This document shows, piece by piece, positions 8,434-16,628 of a stretch of 64,000 nt of DNA. A program made the position numbers and the translations under genes. The DNA is from Candidatus Eremiobacterota bacterium (GTDB taxonomy: Bacteria > Vulcanimicrobiota > CADAWZ01 > Ess09-12): positions 16,092-80,091 of the forward strand of contig JAVHLM010000023.1 in the NCBI GenBank assembly GCA_031082125.1. The letters are read 5' to 3'. Below the pieces are notes generated by a model that made no database searches, was not told the origin of the DNA, and saw only the letters and a list, made by a program, of their open reading frames with translations. How positions within the stretch are numbered: the first letter of the stretch is position 1; each line of letters opens with the position of its first letter.

Positions 8434-9558
8434 ATGAAAATCGGTATAGTCTGTTTTCCTACTTACGGGGGAAGCGGCGCCGTGGCCGGCGAGCTTGCGA
8501 GGGGGCTTGCGCTCCGCGGCCATGAGATCCATATCATAAGCTATGCCCTTCCTTTCAGGCTCAAGTCCTTCACCAAGAACGTCTTTTTCCACGAGGTGGA
8601 CACGCAGAACTACCCTCCCTTCCCCTCGCCTCCCTATGTGCTCTCCCTTGCCTCCCGCATCATCGAGATCTGCATGGAATACTCCCTTGACGTGCTCCAT
8701 CTCCACTATGCCATTCCCCATACCACGTCAGCCTTTCTTGCCCGCTGCGTGATGGGGAAAAGGAGCCCGGCTCTTATCACGACTCTCCACGGCACCGACA
8801 TTACCCTCGTGGGGAGCCACCCCTCCTATTATCCCATCACGAAATTCTCCATAGAGGAGAGCGACGGCATCACATCGGTGTCTTCGTACCTCAAGAAGAC
8901 CACGGAAGAGGTTTTCGGCATCAGGAAGCCCATCGAGGTGATCCATAATTTCATCGACACAGGGAGGTTTTCACCGGGGATGTCCCGCGAGATCAGGCAG
9001 CTTCTCTGCGGCTCTGCAGGGAAGGTCCTTATTCATATCTCGAATTTCAGGCCCGTGAAGCGTCTGGCAGACGTGGTGCAGGTTTTCGCCCGCGTGGCCG
9101 CCGAGGTGGATGCAAAGCTCCTGCTGGTGGGCGACGGAGAAGAGCGCCCCGCCATTCACCGGATGGTGGGCGATATGGGCATCAGGGACCGCGTCCTCTT
9201 CCTCGGGAAGCAGGACAACGTGGAAGAGCTTATCGCCACGGCCGATCTGATGCTTTTTCCCAGCGAGAACGAAAGCTTCGGCCTTGCGGCCCTTGAGGCC
9301 CTCAGCTGCGGAGTGCCTGTCGTAGGATCGACGGCGGGGGGACTTGTGGAGGTCGTGGAGCATGGCCTTTGCGGTTATCTCCATCCCGTGGGAGACGTGG
9401 AGTCCATGGCCAGGTCATGCCTCAGCCTGCTTGGTGACAGTGCAAAGATGGAGGCCTTCAGGGAGAAAGCCCGTGAACGGGCCCTCTCACATTTTGATGA
9501 GAGGATCATAATCCCTCACTATGAGAATTTTTACAGGAGTGTCATCAATGGCTTATGA
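8434..9558 (+). CDS. bshA: N-acetyl-alpha-D-glucosaminyl L-malate synthase BshA
   Basis: A 374-residue GT4 glycosyltransferase that joins L-malate to GlcNAc from UDP-GlcNAc, the first bacillithiol step. The N-terminus MKIGIVCFPTYGGSGAVAGE and the blocks HEVDTQNYPPFPSPPY and ITTLHGTDITLVG are typical of BshA. The C-terminal nucleotide-sugar motif NESFGLAALEALSCGVPVV carries the conserved glutamates. It begins 1 base after the bshC stop and its 3' end overlaps bshB1 by 11 bases, so all three are translated as a block. Confidence 0.95.
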   Translation: MKIGIVCFPTYGGSGAVAGELARGLALRGHEIHIISYALPFRLKSFTKNVFFHEVDTQNYPPFPSPPYVLSLASRIIEICMEYSLDVLHLHYAIPHTTSAFLARCVMGKRSPALITTLHGTDITLVGSHPSYYPITKFSIEESDGITSVSSYLKKTTEEVFGIRKPIEVIHNFIDTGRFSPGMSREIRQLLCGSAGKVLIHISNFRPVKRLADVVQVFARVAAEVDAKLLLVGDGEERPAIHRMVGDMGIRDRVLFLGKQDNVEELIATADLMLFPSENESFGLAALEALSCGVPVVGSTAGGLVEVVEHGLCGYLHPVGDVESMARSCLSLLGDSAKMEAFREKARERALSHFDERIIIPHYENFYRSVINGL

Positions 9559-10246
9559 CGTAGTGGCTATTGCCGCCCATCCTGACGATGCCGAGATCAT
9601 ATGCGGCGGCACCCTTGTGAAGATGGTGAAGAAAGGCTATCAGGTGGCCATAGTGGACCTTACCCGCGGTGAGCGTGGGACGCGCGGAACGCCTGAAGTG
9701 CGGGCAGATGAGTCTGAAGAGGCACGGCGCGTCATGGGGGTGCACCACCGCGAGAACCTCGCCATCACCGATACCGAGATCATGCCCACCATTGAAGAGC
9801 GCAACAGACTTATTGCAGTCATAAGGCGCCTCAGGCCCCGCCTCGTGATTGCTCCCTATTTCGAAGGGCGCCATCCCGATCACGTGCAGGCAAGCAGGCT
9901 TGTCTATGATGCCTGCTTCTTTTCAGGTCTCAGGAATTATCCACTTCCCGGCGAGCCCGCCAGGCCTCACAAGATACTTTATGCACTGCGCCACAAGGAA
10001 TTTGTTGAGCCCCGCCTTGTCATTGACATCACGGGGGAGTTCCAGACCAAGCTGGCCGCTCTCAGGTGCCACCGTTCCCAGTTTCCCGCCCCTGAGGGAA
10101 CGCCGCCTCATGGAATTTATGAGAGGGTCACCACTTTTGCCGCTTTCTGCGGTGGCCTCATAGGGAAAAAGTATGCCGAGGCATTCTATACCAGGGAGGC
10201 TGTCGAAGTGGACGATCCCCTCACCCTCACGGTGCCGTCGATGTAA
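9548..10246 (+). CDS. bshB1: bacillithiol biosynthesis deacetylase BshB1
   Basis: A 232-residue LmbE/PIG-L zinc deacetylase that removes the acetyl group from GlcNAc-malate. The zinc-site motif AAHPDDAE (H11, D14) and the downstream EGRHPDHVQA are both present; the length fits BshB1. The frame is open from 9521, but the ATG at 9548 has AGGAG 8 bases upstream, inside the end of bshA, giving an 11-base overlap. The MAYDVVAIAAHPDDAEI start matches the BshB1 branch. This is the last recognisable gene of the series; no clear hairpin terminator follows. Confidence 0.93.
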   Translation: MAYDVVAIAAHPDDAEIICGGTLVKMVKKGYQVAIVDLTRGERGTRGTPEVRADESEEARRVMGVHHRENLAITDTEIMPTIEERNRLIAVIRRLRPRLVIAPYFEGRHPDHVQASRLVYDACFFSGLRNYPLPGEPARPHKILYALRHKEFVEPRLVIDITGEFQTKLAALRCHRSQFPAPEGTPPHGIYERVTTFAAFCGGLIGKKYAEAFYTREAVEVDDPLTLTVPSM

Positions 10247-10346
10247 GCGCCCTCCCGCCATGTGTCAAATCATACAGATTATCGCAGTTTTTTTCGGTAT
10301 CATTATATACAGACAGAGATACAGAGAAGAAAAAGGTGGGGGACCA

Positions 10347-10529
10347 ATGAAAGATCTGTATAAAGAAAAAACCGACGATGACGCTGAGGAGCTTATTGAA
10401 CGGGCCCTCAGCCCACTTCTTGTCACCAGGACGCCTTACGGGTATATCATCTCCTGGGCTTCCCCCGAGGATCGGGAGAAGCCTGTCATTCCTTCTCTGG
10501 CTCTTGAGGCGCTCCCCCGAGGAGCGTAA
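10347..10529 (+). CDS. small hypothetical protein, possibly a gene remnant
   Basis: A 60-codon frame starting MKDLYKEKTDDDAEELIER with AGGTGGGGG shortly before the ATG. Composition looks coding for roughly the first 45 codons. The last 15 codons overlap, in the opposite direction, the 3' end of the gene at 10486..11105. It could be a real small acidic protein or the stump of a longer gene cut by what now lies downstream. No family recognised. Confidence 0.4.
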   Translation: MKDLYKEKTDDDAEELIERALSPLLVTRTPYGYIISWASPEDREKPVIPSLALEALPRGA

Positions 10530-11105
10530 GGGTCACCTTGTTGTCGTATTTTCCCGGGGCATTAAAGCCCATGACGAGCACGGCCTTGCCGGAGGCAGGG
10601 TCGGTAAAAAGCCCCACGATGCCCTCCTTGGGCTCCCCCTTGTCCTTGAAGTCGCAGAGGGCATAGGGGAAGTCTTTTCCGTTAATCTTTGCCTTCTCCC
10701 TCGTTTTCACCTTTTCAATCTGGAGCCTCTGGCCCCCCCCCCCTGCTTGAGGAGGGAATCGGTGAACTTCTCGTCGTCAAAGGATTTCTTCAGTTGCGCG
10801 TCGGAGCACGTCGTTTCAGGGATCCTCATCAGCATGGTCTCCTGCCCGGAGCCGCCGTGGTCTATGATTGAGACCTTGTAACCTGCAATGTCAAAGGCGC
10901 CCTTGATGGAGAAGCCTTCGGGAATGTCGATGGCACAGATGGCCCTGGTGATCTCCTTCTTTGTGCCCTCATCAGTGAAACCCTTCATGAAGCCTCCGAA
11001 CCACTTGTAGGCGATCACAAAGACGCCGCCGCAGCCCAGGATCAGCACACCCAGGACAATCAGAAGAATCTTGACCCACGGTTTCATGCCCTTTTTCTCT
11101 TCCAT
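10486..11105 (-). pseudogene. membrane-anchored protein interrupted at an 11-G tract
   Basis: Two adjoining - strand frames read as one gene split by a frameshift. The first part (from 11105) has a lysine-rich start, one membrane segment (WVKILLIVLGVLILGCGGVFVIAY) and an extracellular domain ending DSLLKQGGG. It then runs out of frame and stops. The second part continues, in the frame reached by adding one G, as a plausible domain with NGKDFPYALCDFKDKGEPK and LVMGFNAPGKYDNKVTLTL. The switch falls exactly in a run of eleven Gs. The start at 11105 (MEEKKGMKPW) has GGGAGG 8 bases upstream. Options are sequencing or assembly error, a true pseudogene, transcriptional slippage or phase variation. 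Function unknown. Confidence 0.75.
10733..10743 (-). repeat. homopolymer run of 11 G (coding strand)
   Basis: An uninterrupted run of 11 C on the + strand, 11 G in the coding direction of the interrupted membrane protein. Twelve or nine Gs would fuse the two halves into a single frame. Such tracts are classic slippage sites and also classic sequencing-error sites. Confidence 0.9.
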
Positions 11106-11293
11106 TCCCGTTCCCTCCCGATAAAGATATCTCTCATCATTCAATTTTTTCTCCCCTTCCTCCTTCAGCCCCTCCTGATGCGTTCCCTGATGGCGGAAGA
11201 CTCTTCCGGCGGCGGCGGGGGAGCCAGGAGGTTTTTTTTGCTGCCTGGGAGAAGATACTTAGAAAAGAAAATCTTCATGGACGGAGGTAGGAT

Positions 11294-12190
11294 ATGAAAA
11301 AGGGATATCTGTTGCTTCTCTCGCTTCTTGCCGTTTCGCTTGTGCTCTTTTCCGTCTCAGGGATCTTTGCCGGTCCCGGAGGCTCAAAAGCATGCACATG
11401 CATAAGTGCAGCCGATGACCAGTGCGACAGTGACTGCCAGACTCCCTGCGGGGCGAAGGCCACTAAGGCTAATGACACCTGCAAGGGCACCTGCAAAGAG
11501 GGAAAGGGCTGCAGTTGCAGCAAGGACGTGAAAGGCGGCTGTACCTGCGGCAGCGAGTGCACGGGCTCCTGCAAGGATCCCTGCAAGGAAAAATGCACAA
11601 CGGGCGGGGACTGCAAATGCGGCGGCGACTGCCAGGGGAAGGGCAAGTCAGGTGCGGCTACGGCCCAGTGCAAATGCGGCGGTGACTGCCAGGGGAAATG
11701 CAAGGCCGGGTGCGGCTGCAAGGGCAACTGCATGTGCGGCGTCGAGGGCTCATGCTCATGCGGGTGCGGCTGCAAGGGAAAATGCGTTATTGGAAATAAT
11801 GGAAAGTGCACCTGCTGCGAGAACTGCAAGTGCGGCGCCAAGTGCTCCTGCTCGGCAAAGCAGCTTGCCGATGTCTATACCTACCCGGCCTCCAACGGTG
11901 CCCGTATCATTGCGGGGAAGCCGTCAGTGAACGGCCCCAACCTCATCATCGAGATGGACAGGCATACCTGCAAAACGGTGGTTCTTACAGGAAATACCCT
12001 CTTTTACCCCTCGGGGCTCGATCCCGCCAAGGCAAAAAAGGTGAACGTGAAGTATGTCACCTCTGAAGGCCTCTGCCAGGCCCTCGAGGTCTATGACGCA
12101 AAATATTCCTGGATAGCGAGTACCTGGTCAAAGGCGACGAAGTCATACCTTCACTACCTGGGGAAGAAAAAGCTCCCTGCCCAGGACTAG
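11294..12190 (+). CDS. exported cysteine-rich, metallothionein-like protein
   Basis: A 298-residue protein with a signal peptide (about residues 1-26, cleavage near IFA|GPGG). Next comes a stretch of about 160 residues holding 38 cysteines by hand count, largely in C-K-C, C-x-C and C-G-G-D-C patterns (for example KCKCGGDCQGKCK-type units, one of which occurs twice). A C-terminal domain of about 100 residues is nearly cysteine-free and ends basic. The cysteine density resembles metallothioneins, but those are small and cytoplasmic; this one is exported. Metal sequestration or a structural cell-surface role are both possible. GGAGG precedes the ATG, and a strong bidirectional terminator follows. 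Not assigned to a known family. Confidence 0.85.
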   Translation: MKKGYLLLLSLLAVSLVLFSVSGIFAGPGGSKACTCISAADDQCDSDCQTPCGAKATKANDTCKGTCKEGKGCSCSKDVKGGCTCGSECTGSCKDPCKEKCTTGGDCKCGGDCQGKGKSGAATAQCKCGGDCQGKCKAGCGCKGNCMCGVEGSCSCGCGCKGKCVIGNNGKCTCCENCKCGAKCSCSAKQLADVYTYPASNGARIIAGKPSVNGPNLIIEMDRHTCKTVVLTGNTLFYPSGLDPAKAKKVNVKYVTSEGLCQALEVYDAKYSWIASTWSKATKSYLHYLGKKKLPAQD

Positions 12191-12214
12191 CATTCTGCTG
12201 AAATCCGGGAAATA

Positions 12215-12240
12215 AAAAGAGAGCCGCAAGGCTCTCTTTT
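12215..12240. terminator. bidirectional rho-independent terminator
   Basis: An 11-bp perfect stem (AAAAGAGAGCC / GGCTCTCTTTT) with a GCAA loop, flanked by A and T runs so it works on both strands. It sits between the convergent cysteine-rich gene and the molybdenum enzyme. Confidence 0.85.
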
Positions 12241-12265
12241 ATTTTACCTTGAAAGGGGGGGGCCT

Positions 12266-15079
12266 TTACGCCCGTGCGCCCTCCCTGGCGGCGGGAGATT
12301 CCTTCTCCCTGAGGGCCTTGAATATCTTTTCGGCAGTGAAGGGCCAGTCCCTTATCCAGACCCCGGCGGCATTATGGATGGCCACGGCAAGGGCCACTGC
12401 GGCGCCGTTAGTGCTTATCTCGGAGGTGGATTTGCCGCCGTAAGGACCGAGATGGTCGTCCACCTGGATGAGCTCCGCCTTGAACTCGCCGGGCAGGTCT
12501 CTGATCATCGGCAGCTTGTAATCCAGGAAGTCCGGGTTGAGGCACTTCCCCTTCTCATCCATGATCATCTCCTCATAGAGCGAGTGGCCTATCGATTTAA
12601 GGGTCCCCCCGTACACCTGGCCCAGGGCCAGCTCGGGGTTGATAGGCGTGCCGCATTCCTGGATGGCGAAGTACCGGTCAACATGGACTTTTCCCGTGCG
12701 CATGTCCACCGTCACCTGGGCAAAGTGGGCGCCGTAGGGGATAGGAGCCTCATCGCTGGTAAAGGAGGCAGAAGCGATGAGCTGCCCCTCGCCTGAGCCG
12801 CCCTGGGTAAAATGGGCCACCTGGGCAAAGGGGATCTCCTTGGGGCCTCCGGTCACTTTTCCCGGGTAGGCGAGGCCAAGAGGTGCCCTGTCACAGTTAA
12901 GATGCCGCGCCACGGCATCAAGGATTTTTTCTTTCATTGCAAGCGCCGCCTTATAGACAGCCATCCCCGAGAAATAGGTCCCCGATGAGGCATAGGCGCC
13001 CACGTCAAAAGGCGTGGTGTCGGTATCGGCTGCGAGGAGCGAGAAATCGCTCACGTCCAGGCAGAGGGTCTCGGCGCAGATCTTGGTGGCAAGCGTATCG
13101 AGGCCTGTGCCCAGGTCGGTGCCGCCCATCAGGATCATGAAGGTGCCGTCGCCCATCATCTTTACCGTCGCATTGGCGGAGTCGATGCCGGGAAGGCCCG
13201 AGCCCTGCTGGATGATGACGGTGCCTTTCCCTGTCCTGAGCCAGGGTTTGCTCTGCTCGACCTTCCTGCCCCAGTCTATCAGCTCGGCGCCCCGCTCGAG
13301 GCACTCCTTGAGGCCGCAGGAGCTTATCACCTGGGGGATACCCTCCTGCCCCTCGCCAAGGGACTTGAGAATTTCAAGGCAGAAGCCTTTTCCCACCATG
13401 TTCTTCTTCAGGAACTCCACCTGGTCCACTCCAAGGGCGTCGGCCAGCTCCGCCAGGGCCATCTGGAGGGCGAAGCTCCCCTGGGGCGCGCCGTATCCCT
13501 GGTAGGCCCCGGCGATGGGGTTGTTGGTATAGTAAGCTTTCACGTCAAAGTGCATGTTATCGCATTTCATCAGGGGAAGCGACTTGGAGCAGGCGTTCAT
13601 GGGCACTGTGAGGCAGTGGACGCCGTAAGCCCCCGTGTCGGCCACTTCTGTCATGTCGAGCGCCGTGAGGGTGCCGTCTTTTTTCGCCCCCGCCTTTATC
13701 TTGAAATACATGGGATGGCGGGTCCGTGACGTGACGAACTCCTCTTCCCTTGTCATCTTGATGTATGACGGCTTTCCCGTCTGCCATGTGACCCAGGCCA
13801 CAATGTCCTCGAGGACGATGTCCTGCTTGGCACCGTAGCCGCCGCCCACGCGCTCCTTGCGGACATGGATCTGGTTCTCCTTGATGCCCAGCACTTTCGC
13901 ACAGATGCGGCGCAGATGCCACGGCACCTGCGTCGAAGCCCTTATGACAAGGCGCTCGTTTTCTATGTAAGCGAAGCACCGGTGGGTCTCAAGAGGGGTG
14001 CACTGCACGCGGGAGGTCTGGTATTCGCGCTCGATGATGACGTCGGCCTCCCGGAATCCCTTTCCCACGTCGCCGATGCCGCCGGCGTTATAAGCCGCCA
14101 GGTTTTTCTTCGGGTCCTGGCCGATGTGGAGAGGATCAAGAGACGTATCCCTGTCGTGGACCAGGGGGGCACCGTCCTTCATGGCCTCCCAGGGGGTAAA
14201 GACTGCCGGGAGCACCTCGTAGTCAACCTTGATGAGCTTCATGGCTTCGTCGGCAATGGCTTCGCTCTCGGCGGCGATGAGAGCCGCCCTGTCTCCCACG
14301 TAGCGGACCTTCTCGTCAACAAGCCTTGTGTCATAGGGCGATGGCTCGGGGTATCCCTGTCCTGCCGTGTTGTACCATACTTTTGGGCCGTTTTTGTGGG
14401 TCACCACGAGGTGCACGCCGGGAAGGGCTTCTGCCGCCGAGGTGTCAATGTTTTTTATGCGGGCATGGGCATGAGGGCTCCTGAGGACCTTCACCACAAG
14501 GGCATCATCGGTGACAAAGTCTTCCACATAGGAGGGCGCGGCCTTTGCAAGGCGGGGGCCGTCCACCTTGTGATGGGACTTGCCTATGACGCGGAGATCG
14601 TCCCTGAAGGAAGGTGTATCAACGGATTGGTTTTTTACCCGCTTTATCGCATCGAAGAACTGGGCGTACCCTGTACAGCGGCAGAGGTTCCCCGAAAGGG
14701 CGTCCTTGATGGCTTCTTCATCAGGATTGTCGTTATGGGAGAGGAGCTCATACACGGAGAGCATCATTCCGGGACTGCAATGCCCGCACTGTATGGCGCC
14801 GGCATCCAGAAACGCCTTCTGGATGGGGTGAAGCTCCCTGCCCTTTGCGAGGCCCTCGAGAGTCAGGATTTCCCCCCCTTCGACCTGGCCGGGGAGGAGG
14901 AGGCATGAGCAGACCTTTTTCCCGTTCAGGATGACGGCGCAGGCGCCGCATGTCCCCTGGCCGTCGCAGTCCGTCCTTATGGAGAGGAAGCCGTGGCGCC
15001 TCAAGAGGTCGGCGACCTTTTCGCCGGGGGCCGTGGTGAATGTCCGTTTTGTGCCGTTCAAGGTAAAGGTGATTTCCAT
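12266..15079 (-). CDS. xanthine dehydrogenase-family oxidoreductase, fused iron-sulfur and molybdenum subunit
   Basis: A 937-residue molybdenum hydroxylase. Residues 1-80 form a plant-type [2Fe-2S] domain with cysteines in CDGQGTCGAC and KKVCSC. Residues 90-150 form the second [2Fe-2S] helical domain (QCGHCSPGMM, NLCRCTGY). The rest is the two-part molybdopterin-binding domain, including GAYQGYGAPQGSFALQ and ERVGGGYGAKQD; GKSTSEISTNGAA near the C-terminus is at the place of the catalytic glutamate. In many xanthine dehydrogenases these parts are separate polypeptides. It overlaps the FAD subunit gene by 1 base (TGATG). The substrate (purine, aldehyde or N-heterocycle) cannot be told. No cofactor-insertion chaperone (XdhC type) is in the window. 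Confidence 0.92.
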   Translation of the reverse strand: MEITFTLNGTKRTFTTAPGEKVADLLRRHGFLSIRTDCDGQGTCGACAVILNGKKVCSCLLLPGQVEGGEILTLEGLAKGRELHPIQKAFLDAGAIQCGHCSPGMMLSVYELLSHNDNPDEEAIKDALSGNLCRCTGYAQFFDAIKRVKNQSVDTPSFRDDLRVIGKSHHKVDGPRLAKAAPSYVEDFVTDDALVVKVLRSPHAHARIKNIDTSAAEALPGVHLVVTHKNGPKVWYNTAGQGYPEPSPYDTRLVDEKVRYVGDRAALIAAESEAIADEAMKLIKVDYEVLPAVFTPWEAMKDGAPLVHDRDTSLDPLHIGQDPKKNLAAYNAGGIGDVGKGFREADVIIEREYQTSRVQCTPLETHRCFAYIENERLVIRASTQVPWHLRRICAKVLGIKENQIHVRKERVGGGYGAKQDIVLEDIVAWVTWQTGKPSYIKMTREEEFVTSRTRHPMYFKIKAGAKKDGTLTALDMTEVADTGAYGVHCLTVPMNACSKSLPLMKCDNMHFDVKAYYTNNPIAGAYQGYGAPQGSFALQMALAELADALGVDQVEFLKKNMVGKGFCLEILKSLGEGQEGIPQVISSCGLKECLERGAELIDWGRKVEQSKPWLRTGKGTVIIQQGSGLPGIDSANATVKMMGDGTFMILMGGTDLGTGLDTLATKICAETLCLDVSDFSLLAADTDTTPFDVGAYASSGTYFSGMAVYKAALAMKEKILDAVARHLNCDRAPLGLAYPGKVTGGPKEIPFAQVAHFTQGGSGEGQLIASASFTSDEAPIPYGAHFAQVTVDMRTGKVHVDRYFAIQECGTPINPELALGQVYGGTLKSIGHSLYEEMIMDEKGKCLNPDFLDYKLPMIRDLPGEFKAELIQVDDHLGPYGGKSTSEISTNGAAVALAVAIHNAAGVWIRDWPFTAEKIFKALREKESPAAREGARA

Positions 15080-15915
15080 CAGCGGGCCTCCTTCCCTGAT
15101 TCGTAAAGAATGTCTTCAAGCAGTGCTTTGATAAGGGCTTTTTTGAAGGCCCCAGTCGCCCTCATGTCATCTTTTGGCGAGAGTGTCTTCACGGTGAGGG
15201 CTTCCAGTGCCTCAGAGTCCCCGGGAGCAAGGGCTCCGCAGCTTTTCCCTTCAATGAATTTTTCCAGCTCAGGCAGGCGGGCCGCCTGGGGAGCAAGGCC
15301 TCCCGCCGCGATTCTTGCCGTTTTGCAATGGCCGTTCTCGAGAGTTATGAGGGCCGCGACCTTCACAAGGGGAAGGTCGAGGGAAGTCCTTGCAAAACGT
15401 GCCGCCCTGAGGGTCGCGCATGACCCGGGGATGGGGATGATCACCTCTCTTATGAGCGCCTGGTTCCCCGAGGCTCTCAGGGGGATATATTCCTCAAGGG
15501 AGAGCGATTTTTTATCGGTGCCTTCGACCGCCAGGCGGGCGCCGGCGGCAAGCAGCACGGGAATGATGTCGGAGCGCGTATAGTTTGAGGCGATGGCGCC
15601 GCCCAGCGTGGCCATGTTCCTGATATTTTTCGTGAGGGCCCTGCACGACTCGCTGAGGGCTCCCAGGCCGTTTTCTGCCGGGAGCGGCGAGTCGGCGATC
15701 CCCTGAAGGGTGGCCATCGCACCGATGTGGAGAGCCCCTTCGCGCTTCTCAATATGATGCAGGGCGAGCTTGTGAAGGCTTATGAAATTCACCTCCCCCG
15801 TTCTCTTCCCGGCGTTCAGAAGGGTGCCGCCGGCAAGGAAGAAGGATTTTGCCTTGTCACGCTTGAGGGTGACGGCTTCCTCCACCTGCGATGGAGCAAA
15901 AAAACTCTTTACCAT
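15079..15915 (-). CDS. FAD-binding subunit of molybdenum hydroxylase
   Basis: A 278-residue CO dehydrogenase/xanthine dehydrogenase medium-subunit type protein that passes electrons from the iron-sulfur domain to FAD. Visible blocks are FFLAGGTLLN near the N-terminus and IRNMATLGGAIASNYTRSD, the FAD pyrophosphate-binding motifs of this family. Its stop overlaps the start of the catalytic gene, so the two are coupled and form one complex. GGAG(A) lies before the ATG at 15915. It is somewhat short but complete. Confidence 0.9.
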   Translation of the reverse strand: MVKSFFAPSQVEEAVTLKRDKAKSFFLAGGTLLNAGKRTGEVNFISLHKLALHHIEKREGALHIGAMATLQGIADSPLPAENGLGALSESCRALTKNIRNMATLGGAIASNYTRSDIIPVLLAAGARLAVEGTDKKSLSLEEYIPLRASGNQALIREVIIPIPGSCATLRAARFARTSLDLPLVKVAALITLENGHCKTARIAAGGLAPQAARLPELEKFIEGKSCGALAPGDSEALEALTVKTLSPKDDMRATGAFKKALIKALLEDILYESGKEAR

Positions 15916-16042
15916 GACGTTCTCCTCTCTTTTTCAGGTACCTGGCAGCTCTTTTCTGCGGGAGGCCGCGGCGTGCAAGGCTGCCAGGGTAATAAATTAG
16001 GTGAAGGCTCTCTAGATACCTTTTTTCCGCCCCAAAATGAAA

Positions 16043-16064
16043 AGCACCTCTTTTCAGGGGTGCT
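16043..16064 (-). terminator. rho-independent terminator of the SnoaL-like gene
   Basis: On the - strand, AGCACC and GGTGCT form a 6-bp stem around a 10-base loop, followed directly by TTTCATTTT. It lies 27 bases after the stop of 16091..16483. Confidence 0.65.
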
Positions 16065-16090
16065 CCGGGGGAGTGAAAGGTTCCGGATTC

Positions 16091-16483
16091 TCAGTTCCTG
16101 AGCTTTTCAGTATCGAAGTAGTTCCTCATCTCTTTGATAGAGCCGTTCTGAAGCTCAAAAAAGGACACCCCCTTGTTGTCGTAAGGGAGCCCCTTTTTCG
16201 TGATGCCGCTCGAGACCCACTCAACGACCACCGTGGAGCCTGAGGTAATGGTGGTGAGTATCTTGAATTTTATATCGGGAACAAGGGTGAAGAACCTCTG
16301 GAAAAAGCGCTTTATCTTCTTCCTCCCGAGGTAGAACCCCCCCAGCACGTTGGAGCCTGGAAAGTCCAGGGAGGCCTCTTCGGAGAAAAGAGAGACTATA
16401 TCCTCGATATCCTTTGCGTTGAGCGATGAGAAGACTTCCTCCGCCGTTTTCGCATGGCCGGTCTCCTTCTGTTTCAGGGGCAT
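16091..16483 (-). CDS. SnoaL/NTF2-like protein
   Basis: A 130-residue protein of the SnoaL-like NTF2 fold: AEEVFSSLNAKDIEDIVSLF, EASLDFPG, then FQRFFTLVPDIKFKI, VVVEWVSSGI and GVSFFELQNGSIKEMRNYFD. This is the usual order of helix, cone and sheet elements. Members are polyketide cyclases, isomerases or unassigned ligand-binding proteins; no specific role can be given. The start at 16483 (MPLKQKE) is preferred over 16510 because GAGGTG precedes it. A single gene with its own terminator. Confidence 0.8.
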   Translation of the reverse strand: MPLKQKETGHAKTAEEVFSSLNAKDIEDIVSLFSEEASLDFPGSNVLGGFYLGRKKIKRFFQRFFTLVPDIKFKILTTITSGSTVVVEWVSSGITKKGLPYDNKGVSFFELQNGSIKEMRNYFDTEKLRN

Positions 16484-16628
16484 TCTCTTCACCTCTTTTC
16501 CTAGGGTCATTTTCTATTATACAGGAAAAGATGCGTTTTGAAAATGGGGGCGGACTCCGATATTTACAAAATGGCGACAATCGTGAGACCAGGGGCTATT
16601 CTCCCGGCCTCTTGGCCACGGGCGCTCA

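Noticed and set aside
13865..14908. 347-codon open frame on the + strand
   Set aside because: Lies wholly antisense within the molybdenum hydroxylase gene, whose cofactor motifs are unmistakable.
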